This document shows positions 26,639-33,487 of a DNA stretch of 33,599 nt, in pieces. Source of the stretch: Parahoeflea olei (lineage in GTDB: Bacteria; Pseudomonadota; Alphaproteobacteria; Rhizobiales; Rhizobiaceae); NCBI RefSeq assembly GCF_001703635.1, contig NZ_LQZT01000002.1:89567-123165 (forward strand), read 5' to 3'. A program made the position numbers and the translations under genes. How positions within the stretch are numbered: the stretch's first letter is position 1; each line of letters opens with the position of its first letter. The notes under the pieces are model-generated. The model was not told the origin of the DNA, did not search any database, and worked only from the letters and a program-made list of their open reading frames with translations.

Positions 26639-26859
26639 ACCGAACAACAGGCAAAGTGTCGCTGATATGCTGCGACCGGGTATCTGCTTTCGGATGCGCA
26701 GAAGAACTTCTCAAGTCCAAAATGGGGCGCGAAGCCGACAACACTTCCAGCTTCCCGACCATCCGCCGGCGGGCCAAGCGAACAATGTCTCGGTCTCAGA
26801 CGGAACCCCGCTCTCGGCCCCCGACCGGACGTCGTTGACATGGCCGATGACAGGCCGAT
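26639..26859. other. Gene-free tract after the VOC gene
   Basis: 221 bases with no credible gene in either direction; short open frames lack ribosome sites and family features. GC is lower than in the core region. With the tract at 24719-24966 it brackets the HxlR-SDR-VOC group. Both tracts read TTGAGAA on the minus strand in a loosely similar context, but the similarity is too weak to call a repeat. Confidence 0.4.
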
Positions 26860-27450
26860 ATGTGCGTCATGACTGATCTTTCCACCCTACCGCTTTCCGA
26901 GTTGGGCGTCGATGAGGCTCTGCGGCCCAGGGCGCCGGCGGTGCCCGAGGCGACGGAGGCGCACCGTCGCCAGGGCGGACAGCTGGCCGCAATCCATAGC
27001 CATTATCTCAGGGAAATGGCGCAGATCGGCGCGATCCTCGCGAGAATCGAGGCGCGCGACGCGCCGCCGGAGCAACTGAAGCAGATCGTGCTTTCCCTCG
27101 ACATGGCCGAGAATTTTCGGGCCTTCGGGTCGTTGTGCGGTCGTGAATGCCACGTGCTCAAGTTTCACCACGACATCGAAAGCGCCGACATGTTCCCGCG
27201 GATCGAGGCAGCGGGCGGCGGCAGGTTTCGCGAGATCGTGGCGAAGCTCAAGGCGGAGCACGAGGTCGTCCACGAGTTGATCATCCGGCTGAGCCGTGCC
27301 GCCGATGCGCTGGCGCAAAGCCCCACGGAGGCGAATTTCGCAAAGGCCGGCGCCACATTCCGAAAGCTCGAAGAGGTCGTGCGCTCGCATTTCGGCTATG
27401 AGGAAACCGAACTGGCGGAGGCGATCGGGTATTACCTCGGCTCGATCTGA
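26860..27450 (+). CDS. Hemerythrin-like HHE domain protein
   Basis: 196 residues, mostly alpha-helical, of the hemerythrin/HHE cation-binding family, which binds a di-iron centre and may sense or carry oxygen or nitric oxide. Iron ligands can be traced in four helices: His46 or His48 (AAIHSHYLREM), His103 with Glu107 (HHDIE), His134 with His138 (EHEVVHE), and His177 with Glu182 (HFGYEE). This gives the HxxxE, HxxxH and HxxxxE series, with Glu in place of the classical final Asp. There is a Cys pair (Cys93, Cys97) near the second helix. The start is uncertain: ATG at 26860 or 26869, neither with a strong ribosome site. It stands alone, convergent with the MscS gene. Confidence 0.82.
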   Translation: MCVMTDLSTLPLSELGVDEALRPRAPAVPEATEAHRRQGGQLAAIHSHYLREMAQIGAILARIEARDAPPEQLKQIVLSLDMAENFRAFGSLCGRECHVLKFHHDIESADMFPRIEAAGGGRFREIVAKLKAEHEVVHELIIRLSRAADALAQSPTEANFAKAGATFRKLEEVVRSHFGYEETELAEAIGYYLGSI

Positions 27451-27540
27451 CGCCGCCCTCGCGCGGGCCTTTTCCGCACATCCTGCTGTCCGCTTCGGGC
27501 CACGACGCAGTCGCGGTGAGCCCCTTGGCTTCGTTCGCCG

Positions 27541-27575
27541 GCGAGGGCGCTGACCTTGCGCCAGCGCCCACTCGC
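27541..27575. terminator. Long hairpin between convergent hemerythrin and MscS genes
   Basis: GGGCGCTG (27545-27552) and CAGCGCCC (27562-27569) form a perfect 8-bp stem. It extends after a 2-base bulge by GCGA (27541-27544) with TCGC (27572-27575). No T-run is seen. Its place between two converging genes favours a terminator role. Confidence 0.5.
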
Positions 27576-29890
27576 TACGCCCCGTTCTTGTCCGCCTCGC
27601 CTTCGGCCTTTGCGCCAACCTGCTCCAGTTTCACCGGCAGTTCGTCGGTGCGGCCTTCCTTGTCGCGGCCGAGGAACAGGGTGGTGTGCGGGAAGGGGAT
27701 TTCGATGCCCTTTTCGTCCATCACCTGCTTGACGAGTTCCGTGTAGGCGCGGCCGAGGCCCCATTGCTGGCCGGGCTTGGTCTTGATGCGGGCGCGGATC
27801 ATCACCGCACTGTCGCCGAGACCGGTGACGCCGTGCATTTCGAGCGGGCCGAGGATGTCGGACTTGTGCTCGGTCTGCATCAGCCGGTCGAAGGCCTCCT
27901 GCATCGCCGCCTTTCCGTCGGCCACGTTCTCCTTGTAGGCGATGCCCACCTGCTCGACATGGTAGGAGAAGTTGCGCATGTAGTTCGACACCGAATCGAC
28001 CGAGCTGAACGGGATGATGTGGTAGGTGCCCGACAGGTCGCGCAGCGACACCGAGCGCAGCGTCAGCCGCTCGACCGCGCCGGTGATGCCGCCGGCGCCG
28101 ACCACATCGCCCACATTCATGGCGTTCTCGAGCTGGATGAAGATGCCCGAAATGATGTCCTGCACCAGTTTCTGCGCGCCGAAGCCGATGGCGAGGCCGA
28201 GCACGCCGGCACCGGCGAGAAGCGGGCCGATGTCGATGCCCAGTTCCGACAGCGCGATCATGCCGCCGAAGACGACCAGCGCCACGGTGAGCGCGTTCTT
28301 GAGCAGCGAATAGAGCGTGCGGTAGCGCGCGGCATTGCGTGCCGACCCGGTGCTATGGTCCATGCGGTAGTCGATCCAGGAGGAGGCGGCGGCCCAGACG
28401 ATCGCGCAGACCGTGACGACGATCAGCGCGCTGATCAGGCCCGCGACGATGGCCGAGCCGCGCTCGCCCTCGAGCCAGGCGCCGACATCGACCAGCGCCC
28501 AGGAATCGATCACCACGGCGAGGATGGCGATGGTCACCAGCAGCCAGACCACGCGCATCAGCACCGGCACGAAGGAGGTCAGCCGCGTCGACAGCGCCTG
28601 GCTGTCGAGCGGCAGGAAGCCGGGCGTGCGCACGCGCAGCGTCGAGAGATAGCCGGTGGCGCGCAGCACCAGCGCGCCGACGATCAGCGCGGCCAGCGTC
28701 CGCAGCGTGGCGCCGCCGACGAAATCGACGAACAGCGCCGGGCGCGACAGCGCGATCACATAGCTCACGCCGATATAGACATAGGCGATCAGCGGCCAGA
28801 CCTGCATGATGGCGGACTGCACCGGTTCGGGCAGCGCCTCCTCCACGGCCGCGTCGGCTTCTTCCACGGGCTCGCTCGCGGGGCGCCTGGCGGCCTCCTG
28901 CTGCAGGCGGGAAAGCGCATGGATGGCGCGCACGGCATAGATCGCGGCCAGGCTGTAGACCACGACCCTCAGGCTGCGGCCGACGGTGAACGAGATCAGG
29001 CTGTTGGCGGCGGGCACGACGAAGGCGATGCCGAAGATCAGGATCGCCGAAAGCCGGATCCCGCGGCTGCGGATCATCGCCCGCACCGGCGGGGCGAAGC
29101 GCATCAGCGCGTAGTCGCCGCCGACGATGCCGGTGATCACGCGGATGACGATGGCGGTGATGCCGGTGACCAGGAAGGCGTTGAGATAGAGCGTCTGCTG
29201 GAACGAGACCCCGCCCGGGCCGAACAGCGTCGCCGCCAGCGCGCCGGTGGCGAAATAGGCGATCGCGAGGGCTGCGATCTCGGCCAGGAAAAACAGCGCG
29301 ATGAGCGTGATCGCCGCGATCAGGCCGCGGTCGCGCAGGCGCCGTTCGATGCCGCCGAGCGCCCCGCGCGCGAGCCGCTTGGCGGCGAAATAGATCCCGA
29401 GCGAGATCGCGATCGTCAGCGCCAGCGGGGCGAGCAGCCCGCCGATCCGGTCCCAGTCGATCTGGGTGCGGCCGTCGAACAGGCTGGTGGCCCCGGAAAG
29501 GTCGGACAGGAACCTGCCGCCGATGTCGAGCGCCTCGTCGATGGCGCCCTTGGTGAAGGTCGCAAGCTGTGCGGCGAGCGTGGTCGGCGCCTCCTCTTCC
29601 GCGGCGGCCGCCTCGCCGGCGCCGGGCCTGGCGGTCTCGAGCGCTTGAATGAGCCTGTCGCGCGCGGCCTCATCCTTGAGCACGTCGAGCAGCGGGGCGA
29701 TCACCGCATCGGTGGTGTCCGCTTTGCTGGCCGTGTCGCTGGCCGATCCGGATTCCGTGGCGGCGCCCGCGGTCACGCCTTGGGCCGAGGCCGCGGGCGT
29801 GAGCGGGGAGGCGGCGATCAGCAGGGCGGCCAGCAGAAGGCTGAAGAGGGCGGCAGACAGGCGGCGGGCAGGGGGGCAGGCGGATGGCAT
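27575..29890 (-). CDS. Large MscS-type mechanosensitive channel
   Basis: 771 residues, membrane channel of the MscS superfamily, YbiO-like in size, which opens under membrane tension to release solutes after osmotic downshock. A signal peptide (about 8-35) leads into an Ala/Glu-rich periplasmic region, then several extra membrane helices. The C-terminal MscS core carries the pore helix GAGVLGLAIGFGAQKLVQDIISG, then the beta domain VGDVVGAGGITGAVERLTLRSVSLRDLSGT and the C-terminal alpha/beta cage ending near IPFPHTTLF. The start at 29890 gives a clean signal peptide and has GGAA upstream; the frame stays open to 29995 but adds a Pro/Arg-rich piece. Probably transcribed alone. Confidence 0.9.
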   Translation of the reverse strand: MPSACPPARRLSAALFSLLLAALLIAASPLTPAASAQGVTAGAATESGSASDTASKADTTDAVIAPLLDVLKDEAARDRLIQALETARPGAGEAAAAEEEAPTTLAAQLATFTKGAIDEALDIGGRFLSDLSGATSLFDGRTQIDWDRIGGLLAPLALTIAISLGIYFAAKRLARGALGGIERRLRDRGLIAAITLIALFFLAEIAALAIAYFATGALAATLFGPGGVSFQQTLYLNAFLVTGITAIVIRVITGIVGGDYALMRFAPPVRAMIRSRGIRLSAILIFGIAFVVPAANSLISFTVGRSLRVVVYSLAAIYAVRAIHALSRLQQEAARRPASEPVEEADAAVEEALPEPVQSAIMQVWPLIAYVYIGVSYVIALSRPALFVDFVGGATLRTLAALIVGALVLRATGYLSTLRVRTPGFLPLDSQALSTRLTSFVPVLMRVVWLLVTIAILAVVIDSWALVDVGAWLEGERGSAIVAGLISALIVVTVCAIVWAAASSWIDYRMDHSTGSARNAARYRTLYSLLKNALTVALVVFGGMIALSELGIDIGPLLAGAGVLGLAIGFGAQKLVQDIISGIFIQLENAMNVGDVVGAGGITGAVERLTLRSVSLRDLSGTYHIIPFSSVDSVSNYMRNFSYHVEQVGIAYKENVADGKAAMQEAFDRLMQTEHKSDILGPLEMHGVTGLGDSAVMIRARIKTKPGQQWGLGRAYTELVKQVMDEKGIEIPFPHTTLFLGRDKEGRTDELPVKLEQVGAKAEGEADKNGA

Positions 29891-29970
29891 GGCAGTTCCA
29901 GTTTTCTTGTCGCGCGGAGGCGCGCTGCTTGGGCGGGCGCGCGGCGCGGGCACTTCTTCCTGACGTGGCG

Positions 29971-30002
29971 CAGGCCCGCCTGCCGGAGGCGGCACGGGCC
30001 TG
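29971..30002 (-). repeat. Hairpin in the leader of the MscS gene
   Basis: CAGGCCCG (29971-29978) and CGGGCCTG (29995-30002) form a perfect 8-bp stem. Inside it CCT/AGG (29979-29981, 29987-29989) can stack a second short stem. It lies 80-110 bases upstream of the MscS start and 100 bases after the stop of the DUF2061-like gene on the same strand, so it could be a terminator of the latter or a leader structure of the former. Confidence 0.4.
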
Positions 30003-30100
30003 GTGTTCGGACGCTGCGCGGGCCGCGCGGCGTGGGGCAGTGAAGGCTTAGAATAGGGCAGTGATGCGGCGCATCAACCCGGCGCAAGCGCCAAGGCGGT

Positions 30101-30334
30101 TCAGCGCCCCTGTGGCTCGACCTCGGCGCGGGCCTCGCCCAGGCCCCAGCGCACGCGCGCCCAGAGCCGCTCATGCAGGAAGAAGAAGGCCAGCCCGGTC
30201 GCCGAGGTCGACAGCGCGAAAGTCAGCGCCGACAGCATCGCGCCGGTGTGGAGCCAGGCGATCAGGGCGGTGCTGACAAGCCCCAGCGCCTGCCAGCTGA
30301 CGGCCTTGACGATGGTTCTGACGGGCGAGTCCAT
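30101..30334 (-). CDS. DUF2061-like small membrane protein
   Basis: 77 residues with two membrane segments (about 14-31 and 35-52). The pattern is that of DUF2061: RTIVKAVSWQALGLVSTALIAW at the start and a LAFFFLHERLWARVRWG end, with the conserved Lys-x-x-Ser-Trp and His-Glu-Arg-x-Trp. Function of the family is not known. AAGGAG is located about 12 bases before the ATG, slightly far. The gene is divergent from the XRE regulator, across 135 bases, so it may be controlled by it. Confidence 0.8.
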   Translation of the reverse strand: MDSPVRTIVKAVSWQALGLVSTALIAWLHTGAMLSALTFALSTSATGLAFFFLHERLWARVRWGLGEARAEVEPQGR

Positions 30335-30436
30335 GACTACAAGGCACTCCTTCGAGGGGTTCGGAACGGCTCCTGTGTAGCGCTTCCGCGCGCCCGCGGG
30401 CATTTGGAATCTTCGCTGCAAGAACGCATGATTGTT

Positions 30437-30464
30437 GATAATAATCCACATCTGTGCAGATAAT
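30437..30464 (+). promoter_or_regulatory. Candidate operator at the start of the XRE regulator gene
   Basis: A perfect dyad ATCTG-TG-CAGAT (30450-30461) ends 8 bases before the ATG at 30470. Two GATAAT copies (30437-30442 and 30459-30464) are 22 bases apart, about two helical turns, and one could serve as a -10 box. The position over the translation start region fits autorepression. No Shine-Dalgarno sequence is visible before this ATG. Confidence 0.4.
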
Positions 30465-30469
30465 TGGCC

Positions 30470-31336
30470 ATGCACAAGACCGAGCGCGCAGAGCTGTTCC
30501 GCACCCGGCTGGCCGCGCGGCTGGCGCTGACGGGCATGAACCGCAGTGCGCTGGCGCGCGTTGCCGGCGTCGATCGCTCGACCATCGCCCAGCTTCTGTC
30601 GGGCGACGAGGTGCGACTGCCGAACGCCCATCTCGCCGCCGAATGCGCGCAGGCGCTCGGGGTGAGTGCGGACTGGCTGCTCGGCCTGTCAGACCGGCCC
30701 GAATCGGCGGCCGAGGTGCTGTCGGCCAGTTTCCGCATGGAGACCGCGCAGCGCACGCCCGCCGACGAGCAGATCATCGCCTGGCACCGCGAGGCCGCGG
30801 GCCACAAGATCCGCCACGTGCCGGCAACGCTGCCCGACATGCTCAAGACCTCCGCGGTGCTGGAATGGGAATATGCGGCGTTTCTCGACAAGACCCCGGA
30901 GCAGGCGCGCGGGGCGATGCGCGAGACGGTCGACTGGCTCGGCGCGCCGGGGTCGGACTACGAGATCTGCGTCTCCATCGATAAGGTGCGTTCGCTGGCC
31001 CGCGGCGAGGGCTACTGGCGCGGGCTCGACCGCGAGGTGCGCGCCGAGCAGATTGCCTTCATGGCCGAGCGCTGCGTCCGGCTCTATCCGTCGCTCAGGC
31101 TGTATCTCTATGATTCGCGCAAGGTGTTCTCGGCGCCGCTGACGGTGTTCGGGCGGCTCCTGGCGGCGGTTTATGTCGGGCAGTTCTACTTGGTCTATCG
31201 CGACAGTCGCCAGGTCGCGGCGCTCACCGATCATTTCGACGCGCTGGTGCGCGAATCCTCGGTGGAAGCGCGCAATGCCGGCAAGGTCATCCGCGACATG
31301 CTCGACGGGGTTGCCTTTCGCGACCCCGCTCCCTAA
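30470..31336 (+). CDS. XRE-family regulator with an unfamiliar C-terminal domain
   Basis: 288 residues. The N-terminal Cro/CI-type helix-turn-helix (about 8-70) reads LTGMNRSALARVAGVDRSTIAQLLSG then HLAAECAQALGVSADWLLG. The C-terminal 200 residues have no family I recognise: LEWEYAAFLDKTPEQARGAMRETVDWL, then alternating strands and helices with YPSLRLYLYDSRKVFSAPLTVFG and VGQFYLVYRDSRQVAALTDHFDALVR. It could be a ligand-binding effector domain. The ATG at 30470 is preferred over an in-frame TTG at 30464. No neighbour downstream is close enough to define an operon. The divergent DUF2061-like gene is a possible target. Confidence 0.8.
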   Translation: MHKTERAELFRTRLAARLALTGMNRSALARVAGVDRSTIAQLLSGDEVRLPNAHLAAECAQALGVSADWLLGLSDRPESAAEVLSASFRMETAQRTPADEQIIAWHREAAGHKIRHVPATLPDMLKTSAVLEWEYAAFLDKTPEQARGAMRETVDWLGAPGSDYEICVSIDKVRSLARGEGYWRGLDREVRAEQIAFMAERCVRLYPSLRLYLYDSRKVFSAPLTVFGRLLAAVYVGQFYLVYRDSRQVAALTDHFDALVRESSVEARNAGKVIRDMLDGVAFRDPAP

Positions 31337-31396
31337 CCTTTCACGAAATCGGATCGGCGACAGGCGCCGCACTTCCGGAAGCTGGCGCAGACCGGC

Positions 31397-31423
31397 GCCG
31401 GCATGAACTCCAAATGTGCCGGC
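31397..31423 (+). terminator. Hairpin after the XRE regulator gene
   Basis: GCCGGCA (31397-31403) and TGCCGGC (31417-31423) form a perfect 7-bp stem with a 13-base loop, about 60 bases after the XRE gene stop and 80 before the transporter gene. There is no T-run. Confidence 0.35.
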
Positions 31424-31500
31424 CGCTTCCGCCGCATGATGCATGAACCCCAGGCGCCGCAGGCGGCATTCGATGCCGTTGCCCCAGAGAAAGACCGGTC

Positions 31501-32442
31501 TTGAAATCTCCCGTTGCTGCCGACCGCCCGCGGCTTGACGTCGACCATGAAGCCATGCCGCCGCTCGCCATGGTGCTGGCGCTCGGCACCTTCATGGGGT
31601 TCGCCGTGCTCGACACCACCGCCAAATATCTGGTGACCATCGGCTATGCGGCGGTGTTCGTGGTCTGGTGCCGGTTCGTGGGCCAGGGGCTGATCTGCTT
31701 CTTCCTGTTCCAGGGCTGGCGCAAGGCCGATCTCTACCGGGTCAACAACGTGCCGCTGCAGGTGGTGCGCGGGCTTCTTCTGCCGTCGACGACGCTGTTC
31801 AATTTCCTGGCGCTCCGCGATCTGCAGCTCGCGCAGACGGTCAGCATCTTTCTCACCGTACCGATGTTCGTGACCGCGCTCGCCGGTCCGCTGCTCGGCG
31901 AATGGGCCGGCATCCGCCGCTGGACGGCGATCATGGTCGGCTTCATCGGCGTGCTGATCGTGGTCCGTCCCGGCACCGACGTGTTCCAGCCGGCGATCAT
32001 CTGGTCGATCCTGGCGGCGCTCACCCATTCGCTCTATTCGATCCTCACCCGCAAGCTGGCGATGGGCGAGAGCCAGCGCAGCCTGGTGTTCTATTCCTGC
32101 ATCTTCGGCATGGTGCTGCTCGCGCCGCCGGCATTCGCTTACGGGGAACTGCCCGGCTCGCTCGGGGACGCGCTGTTGCTCGCCTGCCTCGGCGGCTTCG
32201 GCATGGGCGGGCATGTGCTGCTCGTCAAGGCGAGCCGGCTCGCGAGTGCGTCGAAGGTGGCGCCGTTCATCTACAGCCAGCTTCTGTGGATGGTGCTGTT
32301 GGGGCTGATCGTGTTCGGCGACGTGCCGGACCTGTGGACCCTGGTCGGCGCCTCGATCATCTGCCTGAGCGGCTTCTACATCATGAACCGCGAGCGCCAG
32401 ATCGCCCGCCTCGACCGGCTGAGCGCGCAGCAGCGGCAGTGA
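31501..32442 (+). CDS. EamA/DMT-family transporter
   Basis: 313 residues with about ten membrane helices in two EamA repeats (about 20-155 and 165-300), the drug/metabolite transporter superfamily. The first repeat begins MVLALGTFMGFAVLDTTAKYLVTIGYAAVFVVWCRFVGQ; the second contains SILAALTHSLYSILTRKLA. Cargo is unknown; relatives move amino acids, nucleosides or osmolytes. The start is uncertain: TTG at 31501 has GAGAAAG upstream at a good distance, while an ATG at 31555 gives a start right before the first helix but has little ribosome site. Probably transcribed alone. Confidence 0.85.
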   Translation: MKSPVAADRPRLDVDHEAMPPLAMVLALGTFMGFAVLDTTAKYLVTIGYAAVFVVWCRFVGQGLICFFLFQGWRKADLYRVNNVPLQVVRGLLLPSTTLFNFLALRDLQLAQTVSIFLTVPMFVTALAGPLLGEWAGIRRWTAIMVGFIGVLIVVRPGTDVFQPAIIWSILAALTHSLYSILTRKLAMGESQRSLVFYSCIFGMVLLAPPAFAYGELPGSLGDALLLACLGGFGMGGHVLLVKASRLASASKVAPFIYSQLLWMVLLGLIVFGDVPDLWTLVGASIICLSGFYIMNRERQIARLDRLSAQQRQ

Positions 32443-32459
32443 GCCGCTCGCGGCCAGAG

Positions 32460-32495
32460 TTGAAAATGGATAATTATTATACCATATTTATCCAT
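32460..32495 (+). promoter_or_regulatory. Promoter-operator of brnTA, overlapping the brnT start
   Basis: ATGGATAA (32466-32473) and TTATCCAT (32488-32495) are perfect 8-base inverted arms, 14 bases apart, in a very AT-rich patch. TTGAAA (32460-32465) and CATATT (32483-32488) are 17 bases apart and can act as -35 and -10. The right arm covers the first two bases of the brnT start codon. BrnA is known to repress its own operon in Brucella, which suits this layout. Confidence 0.55.
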
Positions 32496-32757
32496 GGAGT
32501 TTGAGTTCGACCCCAACAAGAGCGTTTCGAACCTGTCGAAGCATGGCATCGATTTCGATCGCGCGCAGGCTCTTTGGGATGACCCATGGATGCTCGAGGC
32601 GCCGGTCGTGACCGAGGATGAGCCGCGGTTCATCTCGATCGGGAAGATCGATGGCAGGCACTGGGCCGCCATCTGGACGCCGCGGGGCAGTGCGGTGCGG
32701 ATCATATCGGTACGACGCGCGCGGAAAGAGGAGATCGGTCGCTATGAAGACAGCTGA
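32494..32757 (+). CDS. brnT: BrnT-family toxin
   Basis: 87-residue ribonuclease toxin of the BrnT family (RelE-like fold), which stops growth by cutting RNA. The family start FEFDPNKSVSNLSKHGIDFDRAQALWDDP is clear, followed by DEPRFISIGKIDGRHWAAIWTPRG and the end VRIISVRRARKEEIGRYE. The conserved Lys/His near the N-terminus, the Arg in the middle and the C-terminal Arg-Arg-Ala-Arg are present, so the toxin looks intact. No Shine-Dalgarno site precedes the ATG, and the predicted transcription start is at the ATG itself, hinting at leaderless translation. The stop overlaps the brnA start by 14 bases. Confidence 0.9.
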   Translation: MEFEFDPNKSVSNLSKHGIDFDRAQALWDDPWMLEAPVVTEDEPRFISIGKIDGRHWAAIWTPRGSAVRIISVRRARKEEIGRYEDS

Positions 32758-32959
32758 GTTCGACAAGGCATTTGATGCCGGGGAAGACGTGACCGATGCG
32801 ATCGACTGGTCGAGGGCGCGGCGGCGCAACGACCAGCTCAAGCGCGTGAACGTGGATTTCCCGGCATGGGTCGTGGATGCCCTGGACAAGCAGGCCCGGC
32901 ATCTGGGCGTCACGCGGCAATCGCTGATCAAGCTCTGGATCGCCGAGCGGCTGCAATAG
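32744..32959 (+). CDS. brnA: BrnA-family antitoxin
   Basis: 71 residues. The N-terminal third (MKTAEFDKAFDAGEDVTDAIDWSRAR) is the toxin-binding part of BrnA antitoxins. The C-terminal part is a ribbon-helix-helix DNA-binding motif: LKRVNVDFPAWVVDALDKQARHLGVTRQSLIKLWIAERL. The ATG at 32744 is preceded by GAGGAG about 10 bases upstream inside brnT, a much stronger site than brnT's own; this would favour antitoxin production. The start overlaps the toxin gene. It probably neutralises BrnT and represses the operon at the dyad covering the brnT start. Confidence 0.9.
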   Translation: MKTAEFDKAFDAGEDVTDAIDWSRARRRNDQLKRVNVDFPAWVVDALDKQARHLGVTRQSLIKLWIAERLQ

Positions 32960-32971
32960 GACCCTGTCTGC

Positions 32972-32993
32972 AAAGCCGGCTTTGGCGGAAGCC
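32972..32993 (+). terminator. Possible terminator after brnTA
   Basis: A perfect palindrome AAAGCCGGCTTT (32972-32983) follows the brnA stop by 12 bases; GGCTT (32978-32982) can also pair with AAGCC (32989-32993). Only three Ts follow, so the call is weak. Confidence 0.35.
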
Positions 32994-33065
32994 GAGGGCA
33001 TGTTATCCCAAGGCCCGAACGATGCGGGAGCAGCCCGTGCACGGACATGAAGCGGAGATGCTTGA

Positions 33066-33464
33066 ATGATCGAATTCTATTGGCCGGCCTCCCAGGGGGA
33101 ATGGATGGCGTGGTCGTCGGCACTGGTGACGATCGGTTTCGGCCTGATCCTGCTGTTCGCGCCGCGGGCCTCGCTGAAGATCCTGAGATTGCAGACCGCG
33201 CCCGACCATCCCGAGGCGCTCTCGGAGGCGCGCGGCACCATGGCGGGCTTCTATCTCGGCGTGGGCCTGTGCGCGCTGCTGCTGGCACAGCCCTGGACCT
33301 ATCTGGCGCTCGGCGCGGGCTGGCTGTTTACGGCTTTCGGGCGAATCATCTCGATGCTGTCGGACCGTGGCGGCACGCTCTTCAATTTCGCCTCGGTGAT
33401 CCTCGAGGCGGCGCTCGCGCTGGCGCCGCTGTGGTTCGGGCTTGAGGGGCTGGGCCTCGTCTAG
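33066..33464 (+). CDS. DUF4345-like small membrane protein
   Basis: 132 residues with four membrane segments (about 15-33, 57-75, 77-95, 106-128). The sequence pattern (WMAWSSALVTIGFGLILLFAPR, then EARGTMAGFYLGVGLCALL, then GAGWLFTAFGRIISMLSDRGGTLFN) agrees with the small Rhizobiaceae proteins usually labelled DUF4345, from memory. Function is unknown. The GGAGATG ribosome site is about 6 bases before the ATG. A hairpin follows the stop. Confidence 0.75.
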   Translation: MIEFYWPASQGEWMAWSSALVTIGFGLILLFAPRASLKILRLQTAPDHPEALSEARGTMAGFYLGVGLCALLLAQPWTYLALGAGWLFTAFGRIISMLSDRGGTLFNFASVILEAALALAPLWFGLEGLGLV

Positions 33465-33469
33465 GGCCG

Positions 33470-33487
33470 GGGTCCGACGCAGGACCC
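33470..33487 (+). terminator. Hairpin after the DUF4345-like gene
   Basis: GGGTCC (33470-33475) and GGACCC (33482-33487) form a perfect 6-bp stem with a 6-base loop just after the stop at 33464. Another palindrome CCCGCCGGCGGG is at 33493-33504. No gene is seen from 33465 to the window end. Confidence 0.4.

Noticed and set aside
24876..26720. A possible diverged repeat in the two gene-free tracts flanking the HxlR-SDR-VOC genes
   Set aside because: The two segments share only TTGAGAA and scattered bases on the minus strand; an alignment by eye did not hold over 40 bases, so no repeat is called.
27686..30043. A 785-codon plus-strand open frame opposite the MscS gene
   Set aside because: Its product is a repetitive Asp/Arg/Gln/Gly-rich sequence with no domain, while the minus strand gives a full MscS channel with signal peptide and membrane helices.
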